From NCBI GenBank assembly GCA_005884665.1, contig VBAT01000049.1, forward strand, positions 41,313-81,644: a stretch of 40,332 nt of DNA, in the 5' to 3' direction. Positions 8,256-16,405 of this stretch are shown in pieces; the stretch's first letter is position 1; the number at the start of each line of letters is the position of its first letter. A program made the translations under genes and the position numbers. This stretch comes from Bacteroidota bacterium. Its GTDB lineage: Bacteria; Bacteroidota; Bacteroidia; Chitinophagales; Chitinophagaceae. The notes under the pieces are model-generated. The model was not told the DNA's origin. It worked only from the letters and a program-made list of their open reading frames with translations, and searched no databases.

Positions 8256-8978
8256 ATGAAGAAATTACTCCTCGTCACTCTTTTGGCCACCTCATTCATT
8301 GCTAAGGGCCAATTGATCGATTCTTTGAACACTGCCAGGAACTGCAGTTATATGAAAGCCGAAGAAAAAGAAATGATATACGAGATAAACAGGCTGCGAA
8401 GCAACCCGAGATCCTACCTGCAATACATCGAACCGATGTTATCCAGGGCCAGGAATATTTTGAAAAACTATGGGAAAGGATCAAAAAACTATAGTCTTAC
8501 CTATACGATGCGGACCGTCGGGGGCAAAGAATCCAATACGATCGATACCACCTGGCATTATACGAATGAAGAAGAGGTAAAAGCTTTATCAACCCTGGTT
8601 AACGATCTTAAAAAATTAAAAAAGCTTTCGGTATTACAGCCTGATAGCGGTATTAGTAATGCCGCTCAAAAACATGCAAGGGACCAGGATGCTCATGAAT
8701 GGAAACTGATGCATACAGGAAGCGATGGTTCATCGCCCTGGGACAGAATACTCAAGTACTCCCCTTCGATGTCCTTTGGAAATGAAAACATCGCCGGGCG
8801 TGGCGGAATGTCTGCAACGCCCCGGGATTTTGTCATCCAGCTATTAGTTGATTCTGGCATTCCCGGCTATGGCCACAGGTATAACATTCTCGATCCCCAA
8901 TGGACACATGCTGCCTGTGTTATGGAGGATTTCAACGGAATGAACTGGTGTATTCAAAATTTTGGACAAAAAAGATAA
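8256..8978 (+). CDS. Exported CAP/SCP-domain protein
   Basis: I set the start at ATG 8256 because it gives a clean signal peptide (MKKLLLVTLLATSFIAKG); the upstream open frame crosses a repeat and the previous gene. The 240-residue product carries a CAP (SCP/PR-1-like) domain: EEKEMIYEINRLRSNPRSYL opens it, followed by AAQKHARDQ, HTGSDGSSPWDRI, FGNENIAG and GHRYNILDPQWTHAAC, with a final NFGQ. The His and Glu residues in HARDQ, HTGSDG, NENIA and GHR match the usual CAP cavity tetrad. Bacterial CAP proteins are secreted and of mostly unknown activity. An insert of about 45 residues (GKGSKNYSLTY...DTTWHYTNEEEV) between the first helix and the core is longer than in YkwD-type proteins. Confidence 0.88.
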   Translation: MKKLLLVTLLATSFIAKGQLIDSLNTARNCSYMKAEEKEMIYEINRLRSNPRSYLQYIEPMLSRARNILKNYGKGSKNYSLTYTMRTVGGKESNTIDTTWHYTNEEEVKALSTLVNDLKKLKKLSVLQPDSGISNAAQKHARDQDAHEWKLMHTGSDGSSPWDRILKYSPSMSFGNENIAGRGGMSATPRDFVIQLLVDSGIPGYGHRYNILDPQWTHAACVMEDFNGMNWCIQNFGQKR

Positions 8979-9031
8979 ACTGAAATTACCCTGCACTTGG
9001 CTCCCACTCTTCGTTCTCGCTCGGACTCCAT

Positions 9032-10315
9032 CTAGTCATTCAACGCCTGGTAGACCAATACTCTAAAATTGTCCGCTAATCCACCTCGGGTAGTGCGCTG
9101 CAACTGGCGATAAAAGAGCATGACCATCTTCTCTTTTGGATCTACCCAATAAGATGTGGCATAGGCGCCGCCCCAGCTATAGGATCCAGCCTGAGCCGGT
9201 ACATCTCCATTTTTTTCTGAAACAATCTGGAATCCCAAACCGAATTTATCATAACCGCGGTAAGGAATATCACCGATCTGGTTCATCGTCATTAACCGGA
9301 TGGTATTGCGACTTAATATCCTTTTGCCGTTGTATTCGCCCCCATTCAACAACATCTGAAGGAATACCGCGTAATCATAAATCGTAGAAGAAAGACCCGC
9401 TCCGCCAGAAAAAAACTTTTTTTCCAGCAAAGGATAGTCGGGAGCCACCGGCCCGTTAAGCAACCCTCCTTTCGATCTCACGAGCTGCCCTAATGAATCT
9501 TCGGTATACATGATCACTAACCGGCTGGCCTTTTCCTTTGGAATAGTAAAATAGGTATCCTTCATGCCCAGGGGTTCGAAGATTTTTGTTTTGAAAAACT
9601 GGTCGAGCGTCATACCAGAAATAATTTCCACAAGACAGCCCAGCAAGTCTGAATTCAGTCCGTATGTCCATTTCTGACCTGGCTGATGCATCAGCGGCAG
9701 GGTGCCCAATCTCGTCATTGCCTGGAGCAGCGATTCATTTTCGCCACCGATACCGGCGGTCAGCTTATTCTTTGCATAGATCGCATTGGATTCCCTCGAA
9801 CCGATCATTGCATAACCAATCCCTGAAGTATGTGTCAGCAGGTCCTTGATAGTAACCTCTCTTTCGGCAGGAACAGTCGTATAACTTGTATCTGCTGCAT
9901 TGAACTTATCCAGCACGCGCTGGTTTTTAAACGATGGAATGTATTTTGAAACCGGGTCATTCAGCATCAGCTTTCCCTCTTCAAATAATATCATTATTGC
10001 AGTACTTGTGATGGCTTTAGTCTGCGAAGCAATTCGGAAGATGGCGTCCTTTTGCAAAGGAGCTTTTGAATCGAGGTCGTTATAGCCCGCGGTTTTGTAA
10101 TAAGCTATCTTACCATTGCGGATAATGATTGCTTCACAGCCCTGCATCCATCCTTTTTGCACCCACTCATTCATCGTATTGTCGATGCGCTTTAAACGTT
10201 CTGACGAAAAACCAACCGTTTCAGGCGAGGCAGGTGCAATTGGTAAGCTTTTCTGCGCAACTACAGGAAGAGCCGCTACGATCAACAAAGCGAAGATTAA
10301 TACTTTTCTTTTCAT
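9032..10315 (-). CDS. Exported serine hydrolase (class C beta-lactamase family)
   Basis: Start ATG 10315 gives a signal peptide (1-20, ending in VVA) and a 427-residue protein; an extension of the frame upstream enters a repeat. The SxxK motif is S97-Q-T-K in FRIASQTKAIT. The second motif is WTYGLNSDLLG around Tyr 218, and the C-terminal SWGGAYATSYWVDP replaces the KTG box, as in many beta-lactamase-related esterases and peptidases (Pfam Beta-lactamase, PF00144). DLLTHTSGIGY and GLGFQIV also fit. It probably acts in the periplasm on esters or D-amino-acid peptides rather than as a resistance enzyme; that is inference. It stands alone on its strand, followed by AT-poor intergenic sequence. Confidence 0.92.
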   Translation of the reverse strand: MKRKVLIFALLIVAALPVVAQKSLPIAPASPETVGFSSERLKRIDNTMNEWVQKGWMQGCEAIIIRNGKIAYYKTAGYNDLDSKAPLQKDAIFRIASQTKAITSTAIMILFEEGKLMLNDPVSKYIPSFKNQRVLDKFNAADTSYTTVPAEREVTIKDLLTHTSGIGYAMIGSRESNAIYAKNKLTAGIGGENESLLQAMTRLGTLPLMHQPGQKWTYGLNSDLLGCLVEIISGMTLDQFFKTKIFEPLGMKDTYFTIPKEKASRLVIMYTEDSLGQLVRSKGGLLNGPVAPDYPLLEKKFFSGGAGLSSTIYDYAVFLQMLLNGGEYNGKRILSRNTIRLMTMNQIGDIPYRGYDKFGLGFQIVSEKNGDVPAQAGSYSWGGAYATSYWVDPKEKMVMLFYRQLQRTTRGGLADNFRVLVYQALND

Positions 10316-10329
10316 ATTTATTATTTGAG

Positions 10330-10420
10330 TTGGATGCTGGATGCTGGATGCTATATCCTGGGTAGTCCACAATGGACACTGATGCATCTAGCGACTAGCA
10401 TCCCGCATCTAGCATCCATC
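10330..10420. repeat. GGATGCTGGATGC repeat, imperfect inverted pair
   Basis: GGATGCTGGATGCTGGATGC at about 10331-10350 is followed by GCATCTAGCGACTAGCATCC and GCATCTAGCATCC on the right, giving an imperfect palindrome between the MFS and serine hydrolase genes. The family also occurs at 8126-8205 and 25015-25150. Confidence 0.6.
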
Positions 10421-10421
10421 T

Positions 10422-11657
10422 TTATCTCTCTACAAAATCAAGATCTTTTCCAAAAGTTTCTTTTGTATAATAAACAGCTGTCCATGAGCAAGCCATTACA
10501 ATTATCCCAACTACCCATGCACCTGTTATATAATCATTGAAAACTGTTTTACTTCGCAGGAACTGGAATAAAAGAGACATCAACGGTAAAAAGCCTCTTA
10601 CCAGGTTGGGTATGGAAATGGCGGCCGTGGCCCGAAGGTTGGTGCCAAATTGTTCGGCGCTCATAGTTATATATAAAACTGATATCCCCGCTCCAAAGCC
10701 AAGTCCCATGCAAAGCAGGTACATGGAAGCGGCACTGCCACCGCCTTTCGTTATAAAAAACAGAGCGATAAAAACCGTTAGTATACTGTAAAAAACATAT
10801 AAGGTCTTTTTTCTGCTTTTTAAATAGTTGGCTAAAAGGCCCGCACCCATGTCACCAAAAGCAAGAGCCACGTACTGAAGCATCAATGACCTGGGTTGAT
10901 CAAAATCTTTGATGCCAAATTCTGACGCAAACTTGTTGGAAAAAAAGATCAGGATACCGATAACATACCACACCGGTAATCCAATAATTATCCCGCGGAA
11001 ATAACGGAAAAATCTTTCCTTTTTATTTACGATCATCATCAGGTTACCCATTTGCACCCCCCCTTCCTTTACCGTACTGTACATGCGACTATCTAATACG
11101 CTCATGCGTAAAAATAGCAGCGCCAATCCCATTCCCCCGCCAATAAAATAGCAAAGACGCCAATCACCGTGACTCAATTTCTGCACGTAATAGGCGACTA
11201 TCGTTCCCATGACTCCACTGGTGGCTATAATTGCAGCTGCAACGCCGCGTTTCTCCTTAGGTAACATTTCACCAGTAAGAGTTATGCTCGCACCTAATTC
11301 ACCGGCAAGCCCAAGTCCTGCAACAAATCGTAAAATCGTATAGGCAGTGATGTCGTGGACAAACCCATTCGCAATGGTGGCAAGTGAATACAAAAGGATC
11401 GAACCAAACAACACGCTTTTTCTTCCTTTTTTGTCGCCCAGTACGCCCCAACAGATGCCACCGATAACCAGTCCAATCATTTGCCAGTTCAGCATGTTTT
11501 CTCCGGCGTGAGTGGCCTCATCACCGGTTAGGCCAAGTTCCTGGAGACTGGCAATACGCGTAATTCCGAAAACCTGCAGATCATAAATATCAACGAAGAA
11601 TCCAAGAGCGCCTACGATAACTGGAAGAGAAAAAACTCCATATTGTTTTGGCTGCAT
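10422..11657 (-). CDS. MFS transporter
   Basis: A 411-residue inner-membrane protein with about 12 hydrophobic segments. The first helix VIVGALGFFVDIYDLQVFGI has the acidic pair typical of the sugar/phosphate/aromatic-acid branch of the MFS. Motif A is WGVLGDKKGRKS in the loop between helices 2 and 3. RFVAGLGLAGELGASITL (helix 4) and GEMLPKEKRGVAAA (loop 4-5) match the aromatic acid:H+ symporter and metabolite:H+ symporter families. A basic stretch (YLKSRKKTLY) marks the loop between helices 8 and 9. The substrate is likely a small carboxylate or similar solute, which is inference. It lies on the same strand as the serine hydrolase downstream, separated by a repeat. Confidence 0.92.
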   Translation of the reverse strand: MQPKQYGVFSLPVIVGALGFFVDIYDLQVFGITRIASLQELGLTGDEATHAGENMLNWQMIGLVIGGICWGVLGDKKGRKSVLFGSILLYSLATIANGFVHDITAYTILRFVAGLGLAGELGASITLTGEMLPKEKRGVAAAIIATSGVMGTIVAYYVQKLSHGDWRLCYFIGGGMGLALLFLRMSVLDSRMYSTVKEGGVQMGNLMMIVNKKERFFRYFRGIIIGLPVWYVIGILIFFSNKFASEFGIKDFDQPRSLMLQYVALAFGDMGAGLLANYLKSRKKTLYVFYSILTVFIALFFITKGGGSAASMYLLCMGLGFGAGISVLYITMSAEQFGTNLRATAAISIPNLVRGFLPLMSLLFQFLRSKTVFNDYITGAWVVGIIVMACSWTAVYYTKETFGKDLDFVER

Positions 11658-11713
11658 GCGTTAGAAGTTATTCACTAAAGATATTTAAAACTTATTCTCA
11701 GGGTGAAAAAATA

Positions 11714-12154
11714 TCATTGCTGCAGTTGCCATTCTTCCCGCGTCATTTCAAATTTTATTTCCCCCTTGCCATGCGTACCTGCTTCTCTCCACCCAGCTTT
11801 CCGGTAAAAAGCTTCTGCTCTTGTACCGGGAGCCGTGCCCAGCCATATCTTTTTATCAGTCTGGCTGAAATACCAGCTCATCATCTCATCATGAAGCTTT
11901 TTGCCTATACCTTGTTTATCATGACCGGGTTGAATAAACAATGCCCACACATTATAATCGGTTATAGATACAATTGCAAAACCGGCGATCTCACCATTTA
12001 TCTCACATACCCATCCCCTCCCGCGATTGTTGATATAGTCCTCCACATCTTTATCAGGTACCAGCGAAGGATCCGAAAGCATATTCTCTTTTACGGAGTT
12101 CCTGACAACCTGTATTTGCGGGATATCTTCTGTTCTGGCCTGTCGGATCAACAT
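11714..12154 (-). CDS. GNAT family N-acetyltransferase
   Basis: A 146-residue cytoplasmic protein of normal length for the family. It begins MLIRQARTEDIPQIQVVRN. Motif A is ALFIQPGHDKQGIGKKLHDEM, where the QGIGKKL turn is the acetyl-CoA pyrophosphate loop. Motif B is APGTRAEAFYRKAGWREAG, typical of GNAT proteins that acetylate small amines or protein N-termini. It transfers an acetyl group from acetyl-CoA; the acceptor cannot be told. It lies just downstream of a strong hairpin terminator and so is probably transcribed separately from the upstream lipoprotein gene. Confidence 0.9.
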   Translation of the reverse strand: MLIRQARTEDIPQIQVVRNSVKENMLSDPSLVPDKDVEDYINNRGRGWVCEINGEIAGFAIVSITDYNVWALFIQPGHDKQGIGKKLHDEMMSWYFSQTDKKIWLGTAPGTRAEAFYRKAGWREAGTHGKGEIKFEMTREEWQLQQ

Positions 12155-12194
12155 GACGATACATTGATAATAGCAAATATAAGCGCCAAAATAA

Positions 12195-12222
12195 AACCGC
12201 CCCGGCTTTTGCCGGGGCGGTT
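12195..12222 (-). terminator. Rho-independent terminator
   Basis: A perfect 12-bp stem (AACCGCCCCGGC / GCCGGGGCGGTT) with a four-base loop. Read on the minus strand it is followed by TTTATTTT, so it ends transcription of the lipoprotein gene whose stop is 21 bases upstream. Confidence 0.85.
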
Positions 12223-12242
12223 ATGTGATTTATTCTGTTAGA

Positions 12243-13181
12243 TTAATAAGGTCTGATGACTGTGATACTATTTCCGTTGGGTCCTGTCCAAATTACCTTG
12301 AAATAATAAGTCCCTAAACCAGGACAGGTCGTTGGCTCCCCATTGGCATTAAGACCGAAAGTAACCGTGGCTGTTACCAGGCTGGTAGTGTGTTTTACCC
12401 GGCCACTTGTCAAACGGAAATTACAATCCTGGCGAATGACCAGCGGTTCTGTAATAGCCGTAGCGAAGCTTCCACCGAAACGGTTGGTTCCCCATTCAGC
12501 AATACCAGTATTATTGCCATCTGTATGAGTACCTGTGGTAGTGACGACAGCAGAATTAGTTAAATAATTACCAGTAAACACTCTTTGTTTAGCCACCTGC
12601 CATGTCCTTTGCGTATTGTTATCAAAAGTCACCGACAAACCGCTGCTGGTAATAGCGTGGGTAATACTGTTAAGGTTAGGCAGGTTTACCAGTAATCCGC
12701 CGCTTACGTTAGTATAAGTCTGGGCTCCGTTGATCGTAATGCTTTTGTTATCCCTTAAACGGGTAATCTTCAGGTTTTGGAATGTTACAGTGACCGCTGC
12801 ACCCGCATCTTTCCATAACACACCCTGTGCCATCGAAATCACAACAACCCCCTGGCGTTTGTGAAAGGCTCCCGGGCATACTGTACCATCATAGGTAATC
12901 GTGATAGTTCTCGGGTTGGCGGCAAGATCCAATGTAACAGATGCGTCACAAATAGTCCCCTGGATACCTTCAAAACGACCTGTAACGCCGCTACCTGAAG
13001 ATTCGATGGTAAGATCGGCATCATTAGCTATTCCGTCGATCTCTGATGAAAATTGCGACTGATCATCGGAGTGAACCGACATTTCATCGTTATCCTTTTT
13101 GTCTGCTTGTTTTTTACAGGCTGCAAAACTTATCAGCAGGGTAAAAGCGAATAAATAATGTAAGAGAGCGGTCTTTTTCAT
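12243..13181 (-). CDS. Unknown beta-rich lipoprotein
   Basis: Start ATG 13181 gives MKKTALLHYLFAFTLLISFAAC, a lipoprotein signal with Cys 22 followed by a charged, disordered linker (KKQADKKDNDEMSVHSDDQ). The 312-residue protein is Thr/Asn/Gly-rich with strand-like segments throughout (for example TICDASVTLDLAANPRTITI and TVTFGLNANGEPTTCPGLGT) and three or more further Cys, suggesting an all-beta surface or periplasmic lipoprotein. Similar proteins of about 300 residues occur in Chitinophagaceae, but I cannot name a domain. A strong terminator follows directly. The frame continues 13 residues upstream of the chosen start, but those add no signal. Confidence 0.78.
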   Translation of the reverse strand: MKKTALLHYLFAFTLLISFAACKKQADKKDNDEMSVHSDDQSQFSSEIDGIANDADLTIESSGSGVTGRFEGIQGTICDASVTLDLAANPRTITITYDGTVCPGAFHKRQGVVVISMAQGVLWKDAGAAVTVTFQNLKITRLRDNKSITINGAQTYTNVSGGLLVNLPNLNSITHAITSSGLSVTFDNNTQRTWQVAKQRVFTGNYLTNSAVVTTTGTHTDGNNTGIAEWGTNRFGGSFATAITEPLVIRQDCNFRLTSGRVKHTTSLVTATVTFGLNANGEPTTCPGLGTYYFKVIWTGPNGNSITVIRPY

Positions 13182-13382
13182 AAATGTTGATTTGTTTAAA
13201 CCGGTCATAGACTGTGGCATCTTTCCGGGGTTTAAAAATGCAAAAAGTTTTTTCCGCTTTTCAACACTGAGCGGTATAAAAGGCTATTAAACGCAATTAG
13301 CTGGCGTTTATTACAGTTTATGATGAGAATTTATACGATTGCAGCTGAGGATTTTTACTATCCGGCTCGTTTAGCCTGCATA

Positions 13383-13466
13383 ATGTGTCAATTTGAGAAT
13401 TTGAAATTCCGAATTGCCGGAGTCAGCTCATTTTCAAATTTTCAAATTACCTCATTTTCAAATTCG
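13383..13466. repeat. Palindromic TGTCAATTTGAGAATTTGA repeat, copy A
   Basis: The unit opens with ATGTGTCAATTTGAGAATTT (13383 onward) and closes with CATTTTCAAATT words that can pair with it. The stop codon of the VOC gene (13458-13460) lies inside the unit. A second unit flanks the other side of the same gene. Confidence 0.65.
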
Positions 13467-13847
13467 TTCAAGAAGGTCCCAAAGATTCCCATAAAGGTCC
13501 TTAAACACAGCAACGGTTCCATAACTTTCCTTTACAGGTTCTCTTACGAACACAACTCCTTTTTCCAGGAAATCTCTATGGTCTCTCCAGAAATCATCCG
13601 TATAGAGAAAAAGAAAGACCCTTCCGCCGGTTTGATTACCTATCCGACTCCGCTGCTCTTCATTAGCAGCTTTCGCCAGCAAAAGACAGCATTGCCCGCC
13701 ACCTTTCGGGACAACCAGCACCCATCTTTTCGTTTCGCTGAGTATTGTATCTTCTACGAGTTCGAAACCTAGTTTTTCTGTGTAAAAAGCAATGGCTTCA
13801 TCATAATCCGCCACCACCAATGCCAAATGTGCGATATGTTGTTTCAT
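13458..13847 (-). CDS. VOC family protein (glyoxalase/bleomycin-resistance fold)
   Basis: A 129-residue cytoplasmic protein with two beta-alpha-beta-beta-beta modules. It begins MKQHIAHLALVVADYDEAIAF, with His 7 as the expected first metal ligand, followed by YTEKLGFELVED. The second half has FLFLYTDDFWRDHRDFLEKGV, VREPVKESYGTVAVFKDLYG and NLWDLLE, with Glu 127 as the expected last metal ligand. VOC members include glyoxalase I, dioxygenases and antibiotic-binding proteins; the sequence does not decide among them. Both ends abut copies of the same dispersed repeat, and the 3' repeat provides the stop codon. Confidence 0.92.
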   Translation of the reverse strand: MKQHIAHLALVVADYDEAIAFYTEKLGFELVEDTILSETKRWVLVVPKGGGQCCLLLAKAANEEQRSRIGNQTGGRVFLFLYTDDFWRDHRDFLEKGVVFVREPVKESYGTVAVFKDLYGNLWDLLERI

Positions 13848-13876
13848 TACGAGAATGTGTCAATTTGAGAATTTGA

Positions 13877-13894
13877 TCCCGCAAGCATGCGGGA
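13877..13894. repeat. 18-bp palindrome TCCCG-N8-CGGGA, copy 2
   Basis: TCCCGCAAGCATGCGGGA, directly abutting the head of repeat copy B as if inserted into it. Confidence 0.6.
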
Positions 13895-13948
13895 GAAAAT
13901 TACAGGAGTTTCCCCAGTGTCATGCTATTTCATTTTCAAGTTACCACA

Positions 13949-13966
13949 TCCCGCCCGCAGGCGGGA
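13949..13966. repeat. 18-bp palindrome TCCCG-N8-CGGGA, copy 3
   Basis: TCCCGCCCGCAGGCGGGA, embedded in the right half of repeat copy B. Confidence 0.6.
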
Positions 13967-13989
13967 TCAAATTAGTGTCATTTTCAAAT

Positions 13990-13997
13990 TATCTTTA
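13990..13997 (+). promoter_or_regulatory. Possible -7 promoter element
   Basis: TATCTTTA matches TAnnTTTG at seven of eight positions. It ends 22 bases before the amylase ATG, and its first bases are the end of repeat copy B. The same TATCTTTAGCG-like word appears before the tRNA gene. Confidence 0.4.
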
Positions 13998-14019
13998 GCG
14001 CTCAATTTAAATTAACGAT

Positions 14020-15384
14020 ATGCGAGCCTTAATCAAACTGTCCGTTATCCTTATCACAACGGTATTGTTCATTTCAGCCTGCAAACTGATGCCAAAAGAG
14101 GAAGAAAAGAAAGCAGGTTTTATTGATGGTCATCCCGCCTGGATCATGCAGGGAAATGTTTATGAGGTAAATATCCGCCAATATACACCGGAAGGCACTT
14201 TGATAGGTTTTGAAAAACATCTTGGCCGTTTAAAAAATATGGGAGTACAGACGCTCTGGTTCATGCCGATCAATCCTATCAGTAAAGTGGACCGTAAAGG
14301 TGCGCTCGGCAGCTACTATGCTGTTTCCAGTTATACCGGCTTCAATCCTGAATTCGGGACTATGGATGATTGGAAAGCCTTTGTGAAAAAAGCTCATGAA
14401 ATGGGTTTTAAAGTCATTATCGACTGGGTTCCCAATCATGCTGGCGCCGACAACGTGTGGCTGACTACACATCCTGATTTTTTTGTAAAAGACAGTACAG
14501 GAAAAGCTGCTGTTGCATTTGACTGGTCGGATACACGCCAGCTTGATTACAAAAACAAAGAAATGCAGGATAGTATGATCGCGGCGATGAAATACTGGAT
14601 GAATGAAAGCGATATTGATGGTTTCCGTTGCGATGTTGCCTGGAATGTTCCCGGTCCTTTTTGGACAAGATGCATTGGTGAATTGAAAAAGATAAAGAAA
14701 GATATTTTCATGTTGGCCGAAGGCGATAAGAATTACCTGCATCCAAGCGGTTTCGACGCCACTTACCCCTGGGCAATGTTTCATAAGATGATACAGGTAG
14801 CTAAAGGCCAAAGACCGGCTTTTGCACTGGACAGCGTAAAGAACTATTATGATACCCTGTACCCAAAGAATGCGCTGGAATTATATTTTACAAGCAACCA
14901 TGATGAGAACAGCTGGAACAAGGCCGATTATGCCACAATGCCCGGCCCTGTTCATGCCCCTTTTGCTGTATTCACCCAAACCATGTACCACAGCATACCG
15001 CTTATCTATAGCGGCCAGGAAGAACCTTTTCTCGATAGCGTGAGTTTTTTTTATAAAGACACGATCACTTTTAGCAGGTACAACCGGGAAAAATTTTATA
15101 AGACCCTGCTTGACCTGCGAAAGAATAACCCTGCGCTTGCTTCCAATGCCTCTTTCAAAAAGGTTACAGTGGGAGACGATAAGGCGCTTTATGCCTTTGT
15201 ACGCGAAGCCGGAGATAAAAAAGTGTTAGTGATCCTGAACCTATCGGCTGCCGAACAAACCATAAAAGTGACAGACAGTTCCCTGCATGGTCAACCTTAC
15301 AATGTATTTATGGGCACAAAAGAACCGCTTAGCGACAAAGAATGGAAGATCGAGCCCTGGGGATATGTGATATATACTTACTAA
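14020..15384 (+). CDS. GH13 alpha-amylase family lipoprotein
   Basis: A 454-residue protein with a lipoprotein signal (FISAC, Cys 21). All four GH13 regions are present: DWVPNH (135-140), GFRCDVA with nucleophile D205 (201-207), MLAEGD with acid/base E234, and TSNHDE with the transition-state Asp (301-306). A C-terminal beta domain (about 370-454) follows. It would act on alpha-glucans or maltodextrins at the cell surface or in the periplasm. No SusC/SusD pair is in the window, so this is not a complete polysaccharide-utilisation locus. The next two genes on the opposite strand (DUF1080 and Gfo/Idh) also suggest sugar metabolism. Specificity (hydrolase or transglycosidase) is open. Confidence 0.95.
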   Translation: MRALIKLSVILITTVLFISACKLMPKEEEKKAGFIDGHPAWIMQGNVYEVNIRQYTPEGTLIGFEKHLGRLKNMGVQTLWFMPINPISKVDRKGALGSYYAVSSYTGFNPEFGTMDDWKAFVKKAHEMGFKVIIDWVPNHAGADNVWLTTHPDFFVKDSTGKAAVAFDWSDTRQLDYKNKEMQDSMIAAMKYWMNESDIDGFRCDVAWNVPGPFWTRCIGELKKIKKDIFMLAEGDKNYLHPSGFDATYPWAMFHKMIQVAKGQRPAFALDSVKNYYDTLYPKNALELYFTSNHDENSWNKADYATMPGPVHAPFAVFTQTMYHSIPLIYSGQEEPFLDSVSFFYKDTITFSRYNREKFYKTLLDLRKNNPALASNASFKKVTVGDDKALYAFVREAGDKKVLVILNLSAAEQTIKVTDSSLHGQPYNVFMGTKEPLSDKEWKIEPWGYVIYTY

Positions 15385-15389
15385 GTGCG

Positions 15390-15451
15390 GAGAAACAGTG
15401 GGAGAGCGATGATTTCTTCTTTTTTCGCCCCTCGCTCCCGCTCTGTTTCTC
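15390..15451. terminator. Inverted repeat between convergent genes
   Basis: GAGAAACAGTGGGAGAGCGA (15390-15409) pairs with TCGCTCCCGCTCTGTTTCTC (15432-15451) with few mismatches, across a T-rich loop. It lies between the stops of the convergent amylase and DUF1080 genes and could end transcription from both sides. It may also be a dispersed repeat, since no long T-tract follows. Confidence 0.5.
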
Positions 15452-15459
15452 GCTCTCTT

Positions 15460-16359
15460 TCATTTGTATTTGCATTTCGAATTATCCGCTTTTATAAAAT
15501 AGGACTTATAATTAAGAGCGCTTTTATCCATGCACCCTTCGAGGTTTAGCAGTTCAACTTTCCGGAATTCGAGCGGGTGACTTTCGGCTTGCAACGCGAT
15601 ATAACCCGAAGTTAAGGCAGCCCCCTGTTTTTGCATCCAAGACAATGAATCGGCTCCAAAGCCTCCTCTTGTCCAGGTAAGATCATTATTCACAAAACCT
15701 CCGCCTACACGCGGTTTCTCATAAGTAAGCACCGTATCGGCATTAATAATATGATAGATCACGGAATCACCCAGCACCACAGCTTCTGCCGTCACCCACT
15801 CATCAGCCATATTGTTTTTTGAAGAGGAATTGATACAATGCGAATTCACAAGACTGCCCTTCATGTTTACCTGTGTACCCGGTGTACACAAATTGCCGTT
15901 GGTCCTTTTCTGTTTTTCATCACTTCCCAACAACTGCATCTCCAATGAAACAGGAAAAGTCTGATTGATCCCCAAAGAAGAAGCCGGTTGTGAATGCAGC
16001 ATGACGCCACTGTTGAGCCAGGCATAATCAGGACCGCCCTGTAGCTGCTGTCCATTAAACCGGTATTCGACACGGACCTTGTAATAAGAAAAAGGCTCCT
16101 TATAGTAAAGATGTCCAAACTCACCATCAAATTTCTGGAATGCACTATAGTCGATCTTCAAAATACTGTCCTTGACATAGAAATTGTTATTGAAATTATC
16201 ATTAAGTGGGTGCTTCGCAATCTTTATGTCCCAACCCGACAAGTCCTTTTTGTTAAAAAGCTGGATCCATTCCTCCTTCTCCGGCAGATTTTTTTTGCCT
16301 GGTGAACACCCTGCCAGCGCAACAGCGAAAAATAAACAGGTGATGCTAAAATGTTTCAT
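15460..16359 (-). CDS. DUF1080 lipoprotein (3-keto-disaccharide hydrolase family)
   Basis: Start ATG 16359 gives MKHFSITCLFFAVALAGC, a lipoprotein signal with Cys 18, and a 299-residue protein. It has the hallmarks of DUF1080, a concanavalin-like fold: WIQLFNKKDLSGWDIKI at the start, GEFGHLYYKEPFSYYKVRVEYRF, NSGVMLHSQP, SLEMQLLG, EWVTAEAVVLGDSVIYHIIN, and SGYIALQAESHPLEFRKVELLNL. A Cys-containing tail CMDKSALNYKSYF follows. Members cleave 3-keto-glycosides or occur with enzymes that make them. Its upstream neighbour is a Gfo/Idh/MocA oxidoreductase 46 bp away on the same strand, the usual partner, so the two are probably one operon. Confidence 0.93.
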   Translation of the reverse strand: MKHFSITCLFFAVALAGCSPGKKNLPEKEEWIQLFNKKDLSGWDIKIAKHPLNDNFNNNFYVKDSILKIDYSAFQKFDGEFGHLYYKEPFSYYKVRVEYRFNGQQLQGGPDYAWLNSGVMLHSQPASSLGINQTFPVSLEMQLLGSDEKQKRTNGNLCTPGTQVNMKGSLVNSHCINSSSKNNMADEWVTAEAVVLGDSVIYHIINADTVLTYEKPRVGGGFVNNDLTWTRGGFGADSLSWMQKQGAALTSGYIALQAESHPLEFRKVELLNLEGCMDKSALNYKSYFIKADNSKCKYK

Positions 16360-16405
16360 TATTTGGTTTTGGGTTAATGGAAAAATAGATTGACACAATG
16401 TATCG

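Larger units (their letters stand above)
13855..13993. repeat. Palindromic TGTCAATTTGAGAATTTGA repeat, copy B
   Basis: It shares a 22-base exact direct repeat with copy A (13855-13876 against 13383-13404) and ends with GTGTCATTTTCAAATTAT. Two 18-bp palindromes are embedded in it, at 13877-13894 and 13949-13966. Confidence 0.65.

Noticed and set aside
13320..13772. Plus-strand frame of 150 codons
   Set aside because: It is antisense to the VOC gene, whose domain is clear, and starts in a repeat.
14230..14811. Minus-strand frame of 193 codons within the amylase gene
   Set aside because: It is antisense to the four conserved GH13 motifs and has no recognisable features.
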